64,000 nt of DNA, taken from positions 310,001 to 374,000 of the forward strand of contig PTFA01000038.1 in NCBI GenBank assembly GCA_003342895.1, given 5' to 3'. Each line of letters opens with the position of its first letter. The stretch's first letter is position 1. The notes beneath the pieces were generated by a model. That model was not told the origin of the DNA and ran no database searches. It saw only the letters and a program-made list of their open reading frames with translations. This DNA is from Casuarius casuarius (taxonomy: Eukaryota > Chordata > Aves > Casuariiformes > Casuariidae). The position numbers were made by a program, and so were the translations under genes. Shown one piece after another: positions 1 to 13,000 of this stretch.

Positions 1-2574
1 TGAGGAATGGTGCCAAAGAATGCTGCAGAGCTACAGGCATGGAAAACATGCCTGCCAACGTCACCTTAACCCAAAAGCACCTCATTGTTATGCTCCCCAT
101 CTGCAGTTTTGAGTTTTAGGAAAACATCCCTCGTGATTCAGGGATCCCACCAACCCACACAGGTTTGGAGGGAATAACAGCAGTAGGTCTGTAAGGAAGC
201 TGTAAAACCTTTCCTGAGCTCAGTATCTTCTCCTAAATGCTACTTTCTAGCAGTCATCTCAGGGGAAGGGAGAATGCATTTGGTGACTCACCATGGAGAG
301 GCTCTCAAGAAGTCCCAGGAAATGATCTTTGAGGAGCAGGGCGCACCAAATGGCTGCAACAGCAAATGAGCATGTTTAGCTTTGATGTTTTTGATGCATG
401 GCCAGTAATTTCATTGTTGGCCTTATTATGGTAGCGAGGCATGTATTAGCAGGGCATAATTTGTTTTTAAAAGGAGAGCAAAAATGTTTACTGTCTTCAT
501 GATAATACAATTGGCCTGCTACGTGATCATCTGTGAGGCATGACAGCATCTCCTATTTCTATGCAGATTTGTTATTTAAGGAAATTTCATGTAGGTGCAG
601 GAGAGGAGGGGGTATTCTTTCTTTTAACGTGCACCTATAATTTGTAAAGATCAGAGCTTTCCTGCAGGGAAATAAAAATAAAATCTTGATTTCTGCTGTA
701 TAACAAGAACAGAGATGGGAGAGATGGTCTTATTTCTGATGTCCTTAAAGACAGCACTGGCAGTGTGGGACTTTCAGTGTCTCTCTGAGCATTACTGAAA
801 TGGCCACACATTAAGTCTGTTTGATCCATGGAGCCATAACTTGGGTTTAGAAGAATTTCCTTTGGACCTAAAATGTTAACAAAGGCTATGTCGGTTTATG
901 ACGTACCCTTTTCTTGGGAAGACTAGTGAGGAGCAGGTAGAGGGTCTAGCAACCCTTTAGCTTTTCCCTTCCCCAGTTAGACCAGTCTCTGCCAAAGTGA
1001 TCCAAAGCTTCCCTGTTTAGCTGGGATGAGTCATGTCCTAGGCCTGTCATCATATCAAAAAGGTCGTACTGTTTCTAGGACCTGAGTAGTGACACTATTT
1101 CTGTGCAGAGCTGCCTAGTTCAGTGCTAAGTGAGATCTCTTTGCAAAGTGATGCATCATGTCACTCTCACATGGCTGCAGTGCAGCTCTGCTTCATGTGT
1201 AGACTCCCCTGCAGTTGCAAGCCCTTCCTTACATCAGGCAAGGGTTTCACTCACTGCTTTCAACTACAGAATATGTACTTAAGCTGTTGAACACCTTCCC
1301 GCAGGATGTGGTGGGTGAAAATTTACAGAGATTCAAGATGGCACTGGAAAATTCATGGGGAAAAAAATCCATCCAAGGGCTATTAAATTCTAAGACAACA
1401 CCCCTTACACAGGAAATCCTTAACCTGCAAATTGATGGAGAGTGTTTGGCAATGTGTTTGCTTGTTCTTATACTCTTTCTTGGGCATTTGCTACTGGAGA
1501 TGAGAGGGGAGGTGAATGGGCCTGTGGTCTGACACAGCAGAGTCACATCATGGAACTCACAAGGCAGAAGCTATTCCTTGGTGTTTTATGAGGGGTAGAT
1601 AATAGCCTCATAGGGGTCCAGAAGCCTGGCTACCCTCTTCATACCCATCTTCTGGCAAGAGGAGCTGAATCACCTAAAGTAGGAGTGCTCTACTTTGGAA
1701 AGAGACCTCAATAGCCACCTTGGTGTTTGTGCCTCATGCTAGAAATGCGCTATTCCAGGTGGCAGTTTGATGCTGCCCAGGAAGGCAACTCTTGGGACAC
1801 TGCTGTGGAGCGACCTGCAGAAGGGAATGGGAGATGTTCTTGTACGGAGGAGGTGGGCACAGCAGGCTTGGACAGGCTGGTGAGTGATGTCCCACCATGG
1901 AGAGGGAGGTTGTCACAGTGCTGTGGAAGGCCAAGCACAAAGGAGGTGTCTGATCTCACCCAGTTGGGGGCATTTATAAAGAGTGCAGCTGAACTAGATC
2001 CCTCTCTAACTTACAGAGAGAGACACTGATCTGTTTTAAGCATCTATTTTAGGTTGATGTGAGTTGGACAGGGAGCCAGAGTATCTCCATCTGAGACAGA
2101 CAGCCATGCTTAGGTGAAACCCACTCCTGGTACGTGCTAATAAGGTTTCCCTCACAGATAAGAACCAAAGGTCTAAGCAGGGAGAAAAGGAACGTGTTGA
2201 AGCTGCTGGTGGCCTGGCCAGGTCTGGAGGCCTGAACGGGTTTCTGAAGTACTACTGTGGAAGAACTAATGAATGCAATCCAATTGTCTGTCTCCGTCAT
2301 CATCTGCCTGTTTAGAAAGGGATTCCTAGTTATGTTTTAGAAATAGAGCATCACTGTGCAGATAAGTCAAGCAGAAGGGCATAGAGAGAGCCCAGTGCCT
2401 GGTCTGCAGGAGCTCTTCTCCTTAACCTGTGAGCCACCCCAAAATCCAGCTACTCAGCCTCACTTAACAGGCTAAATTCAAATAAAACACAAGACATCAC
2501 TGAGATTCTCCACTGCTTTTTGCTTTCCCAGCACCTCTGCACAAAGACAGAGAGTGAAATCTCTGTACAATTAG
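1..2574. other. non-coding stretch, no recognisable feature
   Basis: I see no gene, RNA or clear repeat here. Open frames reach about 105 codons on the plus strand (1215-1532) with a shadow on the minus strand, and neither translation resembles a protein family I know. Codon use shows no bias. The DNA could be intergenic or intronic. Confidence 0.6.
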
Positions 2575-2620
2575 TGGCAAGATTCCCACTGACTTCAGTG
2601 GGGACAGGATTTCATTTTAG
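2575..2620. repeat. old amniote-type palindromic repeat fragment
   Basis: The core is a perfect inverted repeat: CCCACTGA at 2585-2592, a 2-base centre, then TCAGTGGG at 2595-2602, followed by a GACAGGATTTCA-type tail. Sequences of the general form 'cccattgacttcaatgggg...ggatttca' are scattered through bird, crocodile and turtle genomes as very old interspersed repeats. That assignment is from memory of the pattern, not a database match. It is probably a decayed fragment with no function. Confidence 0.4.
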
Positions 2621-5600
2621 GCCTAATATTGCCTGTAATTTCCCTTCTGATTAAGTTAGTGGGCTGAACTGTTCTCAGTGGTGTATTGAGAAAGAACAGT
2701 TCTTTCCATTACAGGAAATGGTAAGTTCAGTCCTACGGCCTGTACTATATATAGGAGACCCACTTCCTTTGCTTTGGTAGTGGAGCTCCTTTAATATCAG
2801 TGAATGTCTATGACTTTTTACCAATGGGAATCTTTGCCCACTTGGTCTTTGAACTGCTGGAAAGAATTAGCCCATGATTAAATTTTCCTCTTCAGTAGTA
2901 ACCTTCTAAATTTCTTAGGCATATGAAGCACTACCCTGAATCTATAGATTCTTAATCAGAATAATTAAGTTGCAATGTACATGGTTGTGTTTTTGATCAA
3001 CATCTGCTTCCAAGCACAAAGCGAATTAACAGGTTTAATTTTCTTCGGTGGTACCCAGTTATGCTGTTTGATGCTGTCTGGGATCCTTGCCCAGAGGTAG
3101 TTTGTAGGATATTTGGCAGCTGTCAGATGAAAGATACCAACAAAGTCATCTCGGTCTATTTTCTCTATCTAAGCTCATGAAGGAGTGTGTTCAAAGCAAG
3201 TATTCAGAAATCGTATAAGGAACATGAGATTTCTTTTATTTTAAAGCATTCTGAAGCCTGAGTATTAGCTGGTGAAAAGAGGGGAATTCCACAGATTTCC
3301 TCCCACTTTTTTTTTTCCTCCAGTAGCTAGAGTATTTATTGCTCAGCAATTGCAGAAAGACTTCAGTTTCCCTTGGTATAGTTCAAGACAGCAGCAGAAT
3401 TACCAGGCAGTCTTAATGAGGCAAGAGGTCATAATTTATATCTGCCTTGAGAGAAGCAGACACACCATCTGTGGTGCACTTCACTGAGTATAAAACTTAA
3501 TTCAGGAAACCTGATTCTGCAGTGTTTAAAAGCAGGCAGTTTCCTTCTGCCGCCTTGTGACACCAAGTCAGTCTGATTCTTCATCTGTTGCTATTACATG
3601 TTGCCATCAGATCATACTTTTGAGACCGCAGGTACAGCGACACCTCTACCAAGGTTGGCCTCTGGGACCTTGCAAGAGTTCTCCATGTATGTTTAACAGC
3701 ATCCATTGTGTTTGATCCGTATGTGCGGAGAGAGGTAGAGACCAAGTGATATGTCCCTGGGCTCATCTGAATAGCAAATGGCCATAAAATTTATCTGGCT
3801 TTGCTGGCTTCTCAAAGCTGTTGCTGGGGTCAGAGAGCGAAACTTCTAGTGGGGAATAGTGTTGCACTTCAGTGGGTTTAATTCTATATTGGCTGCTGGA
3901 GGATGAAGGTACATCAAGTTTGCAGTGTATCAAGAGCTCTGAGTCTGTCCATAGCATCCATTTAAACTCTGCTTTCCAGAGCTGTCATCCAAGTTGCCAG
4001 CACCTGGGCGGAGAGGCCAGAAATTTCCCAGCAGACACGCTGTAGACTCTTGGCATCGTTGCAATTTATTTGTATGGCCATGTGTTTCTGAAGAAGTCTT
4101 AGCCACATACTAGCACTCATTTGTGCCAAATATATAAGCACAGACTATCCTTGCCCTCAGAATCATAGGAGATCCTTATATACACATCTAATTCCCAGGG
4201 GAAATAAGTGTTCTGATTTCCTCCTGAAGGAATATTAGTACCTGGCCTCCTTGCCAACTGTAGAAAGTAGGTGGGAGTCCAAATTCAACAGTGCTGTCAA
4301 CTTCCTCTGGAGCTATAGCCTTTGCTTGTCTCCTAATGTTTGAAGGGCCAGCAGGAGCCAGTTCACCAATGGAGCACAGTCCCAGCTGAGCTGCCAGGAG
4401 AAGAGCAGCTATGCCAAGAAGCGGGACTGCCAGACCTGTGCTCTACAGGGACTCTGGGACATTGGTACACAGGGGGACTGTTACTAGTAGCATATACTGC
4501 TGGGAAAAAGCATGAAAAACCACCATTCTCCATCCTAGAAGCAGTGTTTAGCTATACCATAACACAAGCTTTTACTCTAAAGTGAGAGCAAGGAAATTAA
4601 CCCCCTGATTTCCCAGTAGGTGAATTGGTAGCTGTGAAAAGCCCAGATTGCTCCTGCACCTCCAGAACTGTTCAGTCAAATGATATCAGGCTTAGTCATG
4701 TCCCAGTGGTGCTTGAGCAGGTTTCTATCGCCTAAGGAGGCAATACATCCTTCCCATTCGTCTGTGGATGAGAGGGTGTACTGGGAGCAGACATGGAGGT
4801 GACATATAAATGATTTCTCACGTAGCAATCACAGACCAGAATCCCATTGTGTGACATGCTGCATAGCCCAATTACGAGGTGTTTTCTGCCCCAGAGGAAT
4901 TACAACTGCTGAGCTGTGCTATCTTCATCTCCTTCTCTTTAATACTGGAGGAAGATGGTCCCCTTTTAATAACCTGCTCCTTTTTGAAAAGTTTTCTGTG
5001 AGCTTCGTGGAGTTTTTTGTATGTTTGCAACTTTCTGTATTTATTTGTCAGTCTCCGCCTGCAACTTGCATGGGAAATAACTGCTATTTTTTTGCTGCAC
5101 TGTAAGGTGTGCTGGCTCCCCAGTGTGTTTAAGGACCTTCAAAAGCTGCCCAGCTATTCCAGCAGTGAGACAGACTCAACTGTAAAATGGTTGCCTGCCG
5201 CCCCCAGCAGAATTTGAGTACAAGAAATACCCTAGGTAGGCCATTAGAGGGGAAGAAAGCTTGGCAGCAAACACTGTACGTGTGCTGCTATAACTGGGAA
5301 AGGGTCACTTGAAAAGCGAGTTCAGCTTCATCTAATTTTTAGAAATTAATAGATGCGCTGGGACTGGCTTAGAACAATGCCCTTTTCTCAGAAGGAAACA
5401 TTGGTCTCACTAGAATTGCAGCTTACGTACACTAGCACGAGGAAGCAACGGGGGAATCATTCCGCCTTGCTCCCAGCCAAGTTTCATCCATCAGCTGGAA
5501 TTCCAGATGCCAATCAGTGTCAGCTCTGGATGCAGCTGGGGAAGAGACATCCCTTGATCATATGGGTAAATGTATCCCAGGGTTGGGCTGAGTTAATTGG

Positions 5601-7039
5601 ATTTCACGAGTAATGCCAAAACGTTGCTTTGAAGATCTCATGACATAGATGATTTAAGATGTGTAGCGCGCAACTCAGAGACCTAGATACAAACTACACC
5701 TTCTGATTTGCCATCAGAGAGTTTAGCATGGTATGTGGAGCCGTTCAACTGTCACCACGTTATCTGTCTTCCAAGATCTTAATGAAATGGGCACTTCAGA
5801 TCTCAGTAGACCAGGCACAGCGATCAGGTCTGATGGAAATTGCCATAGTTCTGTTTACTGCAGGAAAGAGAATTATTCCTCCAAAGACTGAGGCTGCTTT
5901 GGATCCAGGGACTTAACAGGGCCCCATTCTATTCACTCATAATCCTTCATCTCTAAATAAATATCATATCACCAGTTGCAGAGGGGTGTTGTGCCCATAA
6001 TAAATCACCCAGTGCCTGCATTCCAGGCAGGGAAAACAATCTGCAGTCGTAAAACACAGTGATAACTAAGACACAAAACAACTAAAGCCAGAGTGACTTT
6101 ACTCCAACCCTATAAAACCAGGAGTCACACAGAGATTTGGAAAAAAGCTCTTTCCCCGGTATGGCAAGCATGGTCTCAGGCAGTAAATCACACAGCCAGT
6201 ATGCCAATGGGAGCTGCCTTGAGAGCGCTAAGCTTTAACTATGATGATCTAGAAAAGAGCAAGTCTCTGAGTCTTCCACTTAATACAGAACGTCTCCTGG
6301 GTTATTCTGCCCTGGTCGTCTCTTAGAAAGTCAACAGTCAGAGCAGTTGCACGTGCATTTGTCCTGCAAGTCACCAGAGGCGTTAGTGTGTTACCAGCTG
6401 CCAATCTAACCTAACTTTCACTGTGTTACTGTGCTCCAGCTCTCATCTGCACCGTATAAAAGTCCCTAGTGGACCTCAGAGGCACTTAGGCTTTTCCTTT
6501 TTAGGTAAAAACAAACAAACAAATGTTCAGCTTTGGGCCTGCATGATTTCTTTGTGGTTTTAAAGAGGAATGGGAGTGGGGGTATTTTTCCAGTCCCTGC
6601 CTCTCATAGTATGTTTCACTTATGTTTGTGCAAGTTACTTCTGATTTGAGGCAGGACCAAAATAAGTATTAAAAAGTGCTAATATTTCAGACAGTATATA
6701 TGATAGACATGTGAAAGAAGCCATATGGAAGGAAGTCTTTATTTGTCATCCAGTTGGGGCCACAATTGCAATTCCTCGTGTAGAATTGATCTCCGTTTGG
6801 CAAGTACTGGCATGATGACAGAGAAACTTTGTAAAGGCTGTGTCTTCGTTTAGAAAAAAATGCAAACACTGCTGATAGGTATAAAAGGGGAATCTGGAAA
6901 TTTCCTGTTGTGCTCCAGAGAAAGGAGCACACAATCCTGATGTCTGTCTGTTTTTGCCTTCATGGCTTACTTCAGTCCTGTGTCAGTGTCCTACATCTTT
7001 AGCATGCTTGAGCTGCAGTGTGATTCTTTGAGAAGGAGC
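2621..7039. other. non-coding stretch with small simple repeats only
   Basis: No gene is supported. There is a short poly-T at about 3307-3316 and a brief AAAC run near 6510-6523. Short open frames (up to about 88 codons) occur on both strands with no recognisable domain, signal peptide or family motif. It could be intron or intergenic sequence. Confidence 0.6.
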
Positions 7040-7196
7040 AGGAGGAGGGAAATGCTGTTATTTCCACTTGATAAATGGGAGAGCGAGGCCATGAGAAGCT
7101 TAAATAATCTTCCCAAACTCTCACAGGAAGTTTGTGGCAACAAGAGAACTTGAACCCAGGTCTCCCAAATAACCTACAACAATTCAACAGTCCTGT
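7040..7196 (-). repeat. MIR-type (CORE) SINE remnant
   Basis: Read on the plus strand, the order is a 'tgttatttccacttgataaatggga' type block, then a 'gaggccatgagaagcttaaataa' type block, then 'cttcccaaactctcacagg', and finally AACTTGAACCCAGGTCTCCC near 7146-7165. This is the order of blocks seen in reverse-oriented MIR elements: the 'cccattttacagatgagg' core, 'gaggct...gttaa', 'cttgcccaaggtcacac', and the tRNA-derived B-box end. The tRNA-like head therefore lies on the right, so the SINE is on the minus strand. The copy is well diverged, as expected for a family that was active before birds arose. Confidence 0.65.
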
Positions 7197-8089
7197 CCTG
7201 TGGGAGTTAGCTTGTAGATCACCTGTAGAAGACAGTTCTCTTTTTATGCCCATTCAGTTTTCAAGCTTCCCTGTTTGTTTGCTAGCAAACAAGTGGAAGA
7301 TCAAGGCTTTCTTGAGGGTTTATTTTGATGAAGCTGAAAGTTCTATTCCAAAGAAAGTCATAGCAACTGCAGCATTCACAACCCGTGCATTATGAAAGGG
7401 AAGATGGCCCAAGGGTGCTCCAGTAAGTTGGTAGGACGCCCATACCACATCCTGCCATGTTCATTGCAGCAGACGATACTCACACCTGCATTTTAAGTTT
7501 GCTCTTTATAAAAAGCATATAGATAAGATACATAGTAACTATGGAAGCAAAACTGAGGGCATTCCACTGTTGTCTTCTATGGACATGAAACCAGGTGCAA
7601 GGTGAACATCTGAAAGGACACCTAATTTGAGAGGTCTGAGATATTTGCATTGAGCTAGCAAGATGTGACACAGGGCCAATGGGAGACCTGAACTCTTCTA
7701 TAGAAGCTGTCGTCAGGGTACTCTGGCTTATCTCAGATATCACTAAGTGTCTTTTCAAGCAGCTGAATTCTGCTATTATGTAGGGCTCAGTTTGCAGATT
7801 TATACCTGCAACTGCTGTGTGGAGCTGCAGCTTTGTGCTTAGTCCTGCAAGGGGCTTTGCATCCTTAGCGTAAGATGAAAGACTGCTGATGTTGAACCTC
7901 CTAGTGCTGCATCGTACATGCTCATTCCCTACCAAATTCCAGCCAACCTCTCCATTGATTAGTAAGTTGGAGCTCATTCCAGCTCATATTTCTAGAGCTG
8001 AAACAAGAAAGTGAAGCACTAAACTATTGCATATATTCACATCTGTGCTAATGACTTATTCAATTAGCATCCCCACAATGGAACATGAA
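7197..8089. other. non-coding stretch, no recognisable feature
   Basis: The longest open frame is 165 codons on the minus strand (7480-7977). Its translation has no recognisable domain and no family resemblance, and its length is within what chance gives in 64 kb of six-frame sequence. I do not call a gene. Confidence 0.55.
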
Positions 8090-8097
8090 AAAGTACC

Positions 8098-8210
8098 TCG
8101 GTGTAAGTCACCTGGTGTAAATACAAAGTCATTCTAGTTTGGCGTTGCTATACTGCTGATGCAGTGTCCTTGTATTCTGAATAGTCCGCTGAGGATTTAC
8201 ACCTCCTGGT
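8098..8210. repeat. possible decayed MITE-like repeat with inverted arms
   Basis: GGTGTAAAT at 8114-8122 and its exact complement ATTTACACC at 8195-8203 form a 9-base inverted repeat about 72 bases apart. A second near-copy of the motif (GGTGTAAGT) lies at 8100-8108. Motifs of the 'ttacacctggtgtaaat' kind recur in old amniote interspersed repeats. This may be a small, old DNA-transposon-derived fragment, but the assignment is tentative. Confidence 0.3.
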
Positions 8211-9689
8211 TTAATTATTAGCTATGATAAGAGATCTTTACTCACATCAGCAGGAGCAAATTTTCAACGTTATGATCCAAGTTCTGCCATCTGAGTAAAG
8301 AAAAGGGGATGGGGGGCTGCACAGAGTAGCAACAATGCCCTTTCATGCAACACCTGGGCTATGAAGATGAATTACCTACTTCTTTGTGATCATTGAGCAT
8401 CTTTAGGAGCAATGGATCCAAATTCTTGATGACTGATGACTCCAGCTAGTGGCCAAATATTTACACGTATGGCTTCTAGGTGTTGCTGTTTACAAGGATA
8501 TGCATAAAGATTAAGCAGCAGTTCATTCCCAATGAACCAGAAGATCCACCCAAGTCCACTGGTCTAGCCTGGTCAAGAGACACCACTCTCGGAGTGGGAG
8601 AGAAGAAAAGGAAGCAACATGGTTAGCACAGTGTCTCGTTACCTTTTCTGTTACCACAAATGCTGAGGTAGCCATTTTTAACTGTAGTCAACTGGCTTCT
8701 CTGAATCCAGAGCAGGACTTGAGCTCTCCTTTCCAGATGTGGGGAGTGAGGCCTTTCTACTACGTTCCTCCATGTCCAGGATGAAGGTTGAGGTAAATCA
8801 GGAGACTAGGAAGGGAAAGGGATAGGAAGTCCATGTCGTTAAACGGAATACCTCTACTCTCCCTCTCCAGTCCTGCAGTACAACTGAATCAATAGTATGA
8901 TCTGGTGGATTTTTTTATCTAGATGCTTTTATTTGCAGCTAGCTATGAGGTTAGTACTCCTTCCTGGAAAGCTAATGGCTTTTATTTTTGGTTAGACATT
9001 TCCCATACTTATGGAAGTACACCCATACGTGTCTCCTGGCAGACAAGTTTCTGCTTCATTTGTGCAGCTGAACTGGAGATGGACAAGGGTCTTCATTTTT
9101 TCTGCCCAGGAAGTATCAAAATGACAGACTACTGGAAAATCTCTCTGAAGCTGATGCTTTTTCTCTGAATCCTCTGAGTTAGCTTTCTACAGCTAGGTCC
9201 TTTTCTTGGTTATGTTGTTCCTCTATGCTGTATTCTCCCTGCATGGGTTCCTGCTGCCTATCTGGGATTTACAGTTGCATGCTCAGGTTATAAGTAACTG
9301 AGGTTATGAGTCAAGTTTTAGGTCTGTTCTCTTCTTCTGTGATATCCAGAACTATATCTCTGGGATCTCAAATAGGCTACAGATTTTTGAATGAAGTGAT
9401 TTGTGTCCCCAAATGAATCTTCGTATGCATTTCTTGCCTACGAATTTTTAAAGATGTGATTTCATGTCCTCAGATGGACAGAATCTAAACAATATAGAAA
9501 CAAAAAGTGATGTAGCAAAGTATGCTGAGAAAGTTTCCCCAACGTAAAATTAGCATAGCACAAAATCTGTCCCATAGCTAACATCTAGTATTTGTGAAGC
9601 ATTGTATGACTGTTCATACTGAAGCAGTATGATAAATGTATTTAAGTTTGGGGTAAAATTTTGAGGAATAGCAAACATTTTTAATTATG

Positions 9690-9720
9690 ACATAGGCACT
9701 TAGGAGCCTGGAGGCTCTTA
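9690..9720. repeat. fragment of old amniote repeat ('tagg-cactt-aggagcc' motif)
   Basis: The text around 9690-9720 reads ATAGGCACTTAGGAGCC followed by a short inverted match (GGAGCCTGGAGGCTC). It resembles the 'ttaggcacctaa' block of an old palindromic amniote repeat whose other blocks may be present at 9948-10002, 18798-18890, 30279-30340 and 41417-41473. It is short and diverged. Confidence 0.25.
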
Positions 9721-9947
9721 TATAAAACACTTCTTCATCAACTGCTCAATAACTGTCTATGTGTTTGCTTTTACCCTTCAGAAGACAGTAGTAAATAGGA
9801 GATAATTTGAATCTCTTTTCCTGAGGGATAAACTGCCTTCTATTTACCACCCGGCGATGTGCCCAAGAACATAAACAACTATCACAGAGCAGCTGATGTG
9901 CAGTGTCTTGCTGGTGGCTCAAAGCCCTGCAATATCAATACTCCCAG

Positions 9948-10002
9948 GACCCAGATCTTCAAAGGGACTCCAACTGATAGCATTGAGTATTTGGGATCTG
10001 GA
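9948..10002. repeat. old amniote repeat fragment with inverted ends
   Basis: The left end reads CCCAGATCTTCAAAGG and the right end TTTGGGATCTGG, so the two ends are approximately reverse complements around a central 'ctccaactgatagc' segment. The pattern 'cagat-ttcaaagg...cctttgaa-atctgg' is one I associate with an old palindromic interspersed repeat of sauropsids. It is probably a short, non-functional relic. Confidence 0.35.
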
Positions 10003-13000
10003 ACTTTTATGCTATTGGTGGTCTGGACCCACATTCATAAATCATAAGTGAAAATGAGATTTAAGGTCTTATAAAACAAAACTTCTTCTGAATATATTGC
10101 CACTTGGAAGCATGACTTATCTCAGCTAAGCAGCCTTCAGAAGAGATCATACTCTGGCTCTGTGCCTGGAACCAAAATGAAAGGCTGTTTGTTGGGCTGG
10201 GAAGAAGCAGACAAGCCTTGCAAGGTTAATTTTCACTATTTTCATCTGCTGTGTAGAGATAAGATAAGGGAAATCAGGAATCAAGACTAATAATAACTTG
10301 TTCTTTATTGAAGCTTGTAATCTTCCTGTTGAGTAAATTATTTTTTTTTATATATGGGAATATATAACAAAGGAGTGAATTTTTAATTACACACAATGCT
10401 TTGTAATGTTAAGGGCAATACTGAAAGGTAGATGTTTTCATTCACAGCTATGGTTTTAATGTCCTTATGATTCAGAAAAAGATCTCTGCAAAAAGCATGC
10501 AAAGGAGACAAAACAGCCTTCCTATTAGAAGAGAAGAGCTCATCTCTTTGAGGTAGATCTGCAGTGAGTGAGATCCTATGAGTGTGCATGGTATTCCCTA
10601 GTAGAAGCTGTCTAAGCTGGCCTGTGTCCATTGCCCGGTGTCATGCACATGTTGCTTCATTGAAAGCAACAAAAGTTAGCTTCACATTTAAAGGGAATCA
10701 CTATAAAAAGAGGGACTTCTGCCTGCACCAAGTGGGAAAACGTGAAGGCTGGTGGGTGCTGCAGTGATTGAACAGACTCCGGCAACCTTCCTTGTCTTTA
10801 TTCTTCAGTGCCTTTTATTAGCTCACTGTTCCAGTGTAGAGGATCCCTTTTCAGGCTTGTGCCAGTCCCACATAGCCCATTCGCTCAGCATCTGCTGCTC
10901 TTCTAAGTTCTTGTCTCTCTAATGGTTCTTCTGGCCTTTGGATCTAGGCAGAAAGCTTTTGTCCTCTTTGGTGTTTGGTGAGCAGAGTCTGAAACAAGAA
11001 TCCTCACTATCTTCCATCCTACCAGATGCTTTTGAGCTACCATGCACTCACACTCATCTCCAAGTTGTTCAGTTTCACAGTGGGATAATGTCCAGGCTGG
11101 GCCCCCAGCACAGTCTAAGAGGCATCTTTCATTTTCTGATACCTGCTCTGTTGCCGTTGTCGAAAGTATTTTCAAACTTGGGGCTCACATGGGTCTTCCC
11201 TGAGAATACCTGTAACTTTTTCTGGAGAACTCTTTTTTGCCTCTCTTAGATTCAGAGGAGGGCTACATTTCTGTGTTGATTGCCATGCCCATAACTTTTG
11301 CCCATACAAGAAGTGACACAGCCAGAAACAGAGTTGGGGCTGGTAATGCAAATAAACCTCACAGTCATGGTCTTTCCCCCTCTTTAAGAAAACTGGACAC
11401 GTCATTTAACAAACCACACCTAGCGACAAGAGAAGATGTGCTCTCATCTCAGGGCACATGCACAGGCTCTACAGCTGCCTGCATCTTGCACAGCAACATG
11501 GCCATCACCCTCTGTGCAGATTGTGACTCTGCTGTGTCCAGACCGTCTAGGGACAACTGCAAGAAAGTCTTAATGGAGCTCTCCTCATGGCCATCAGATA
11601 GTCTTGTTTCCCAGGACCTTCTGAGGATCCTAGTACATGTCCTCTTGTTGTTATCTTGTTAATCTTTTAACAAATTAATTGCTATAACATATGTACATCC
11701 AGGCCAGTTTGATTCAGATGCTGTGCTGAGAGTGGCACTTACCTGGTAGGTCTGGGATGAGCCACCAGATGTAACCCCTAGACTTTGCAAAGCCTGCGCT
11801 GGGCTTCACGTTGAGACTGATTATCACTGAAACACNAGCATGAGCCCCAATCTGTAAAATGGGGAGGGTTATACTAAATGCTCTGTTGCTCTGTGTATTA
11901 ACTCATGAACATCAACCGAATGACTTAGCAAGCAACAACTTTATTTAAAGGAGACAAGAAAACCCTTTCAGTGCACAGGGTAATAATAATTAATTCCTAA
12001 AGGGTATCTCTGATAATTTCACAGGCTTTTCCTGTAGGGTGTAATTGTTAGGCCAGCTAGTTGCTTTCTCTCTCCCATTTTTAATTTCACTGAGAACTTG
12101 AGATTTGCTAGGTCTTTTGGGGAAGCTACGCTTGATCTCATGGGATTGTGACTCGCTTCTGTTAACTGCTCCTTTTGGTATGCACTGCACCTTGTACTGC
12201 TCCTAGCCAGCTCTCATTAAAAGTTTATTATTTTACCTCTCAGGAGAGCAGCTGTAATAGTGAGAGCTAACACCAGTTTTAAGTCACAGAAGATCCCTTA
12301 ATATCTTCACCTGGTTCTCACAGGAAGCTCTTGAAACTCCAGCGTGAAATCTCTTGCTTTACTTTCCCATTTTTCTCCTATTTTGCATTTCAGTGGTGGA
12401 AGTCATTGCCTGTGGTTAGGGCTCTAGATTCCTGTATCCCATTACTATCACAAACTTCTCTCCCCTTTTAAATACCTTGTAAGAGAAGTGCTTTCCACAC
12501 ATGTACACAATAAACATCTTTCAGACCTGCCCATTAGTCCCTTCCATCTGGTTCCCCTTTGCTCCACCAGATACCAAAAGGGCTCTCTCCCCTCCCTGTT
12601 TTGGAGCAGGAGCTTGAGGGCTTTACATTCATTTTAGCTTCAGCCATCAGGCTTACACGTGGCAGCTACAGTAAAGCCCCATACTGTTGTTTCTTGATAT
12701 TCAGCATTAGATTTCCTTTCTCGGTTTTATTCTATGATTTGAGGCACTCAGCATAATGCCTTTCCCCCTCCTTTGGCTTAATAGACACGTCAGATATATC
12801 CAGGCTAATGTCACACTTCCATCTCAGTGGTGGCACTGCCAAGCTGTACATACTTAGATCTTTTTGCCTGTGCCTGTGCGTTTCTGCCTTTCACTGGTGC
12901 TCTCAGCGCAGTGTCCTCCAGTGCATGGTGCTTAGTGCTCAGATCAAAGCGTGATGTTAACAGAGTCAGACAGAGCAGGCGCCGTCTCCATGTGTTCTGA

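Noticed and set aside
7480..7977. 165-codon minus-strand open frame
   Set aside because: The translation resembles no family I know, and nothing around it suggests an exon or transcript.
10770..10870. Minus-strand AATAAA signals resembling an LTR or gene end
   Set aside because: Two AATAAA-type motifs lie close together, but no TATA-to-polyA spacing, terminal motifs or coding sequence goes with them.
11237..11662. 141-codon plus-strand open frame
   Set aside because: No recognisable motif; frames on the opposite strand overlap it with similar openness.
11845..11885. Short MIR-like run (CTGTAAAATGGGGA)
   Set aside because: Fewer than 40 bases match and no tRNA-like head or core is visible on either side. 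It lies next to an ambiguous base.
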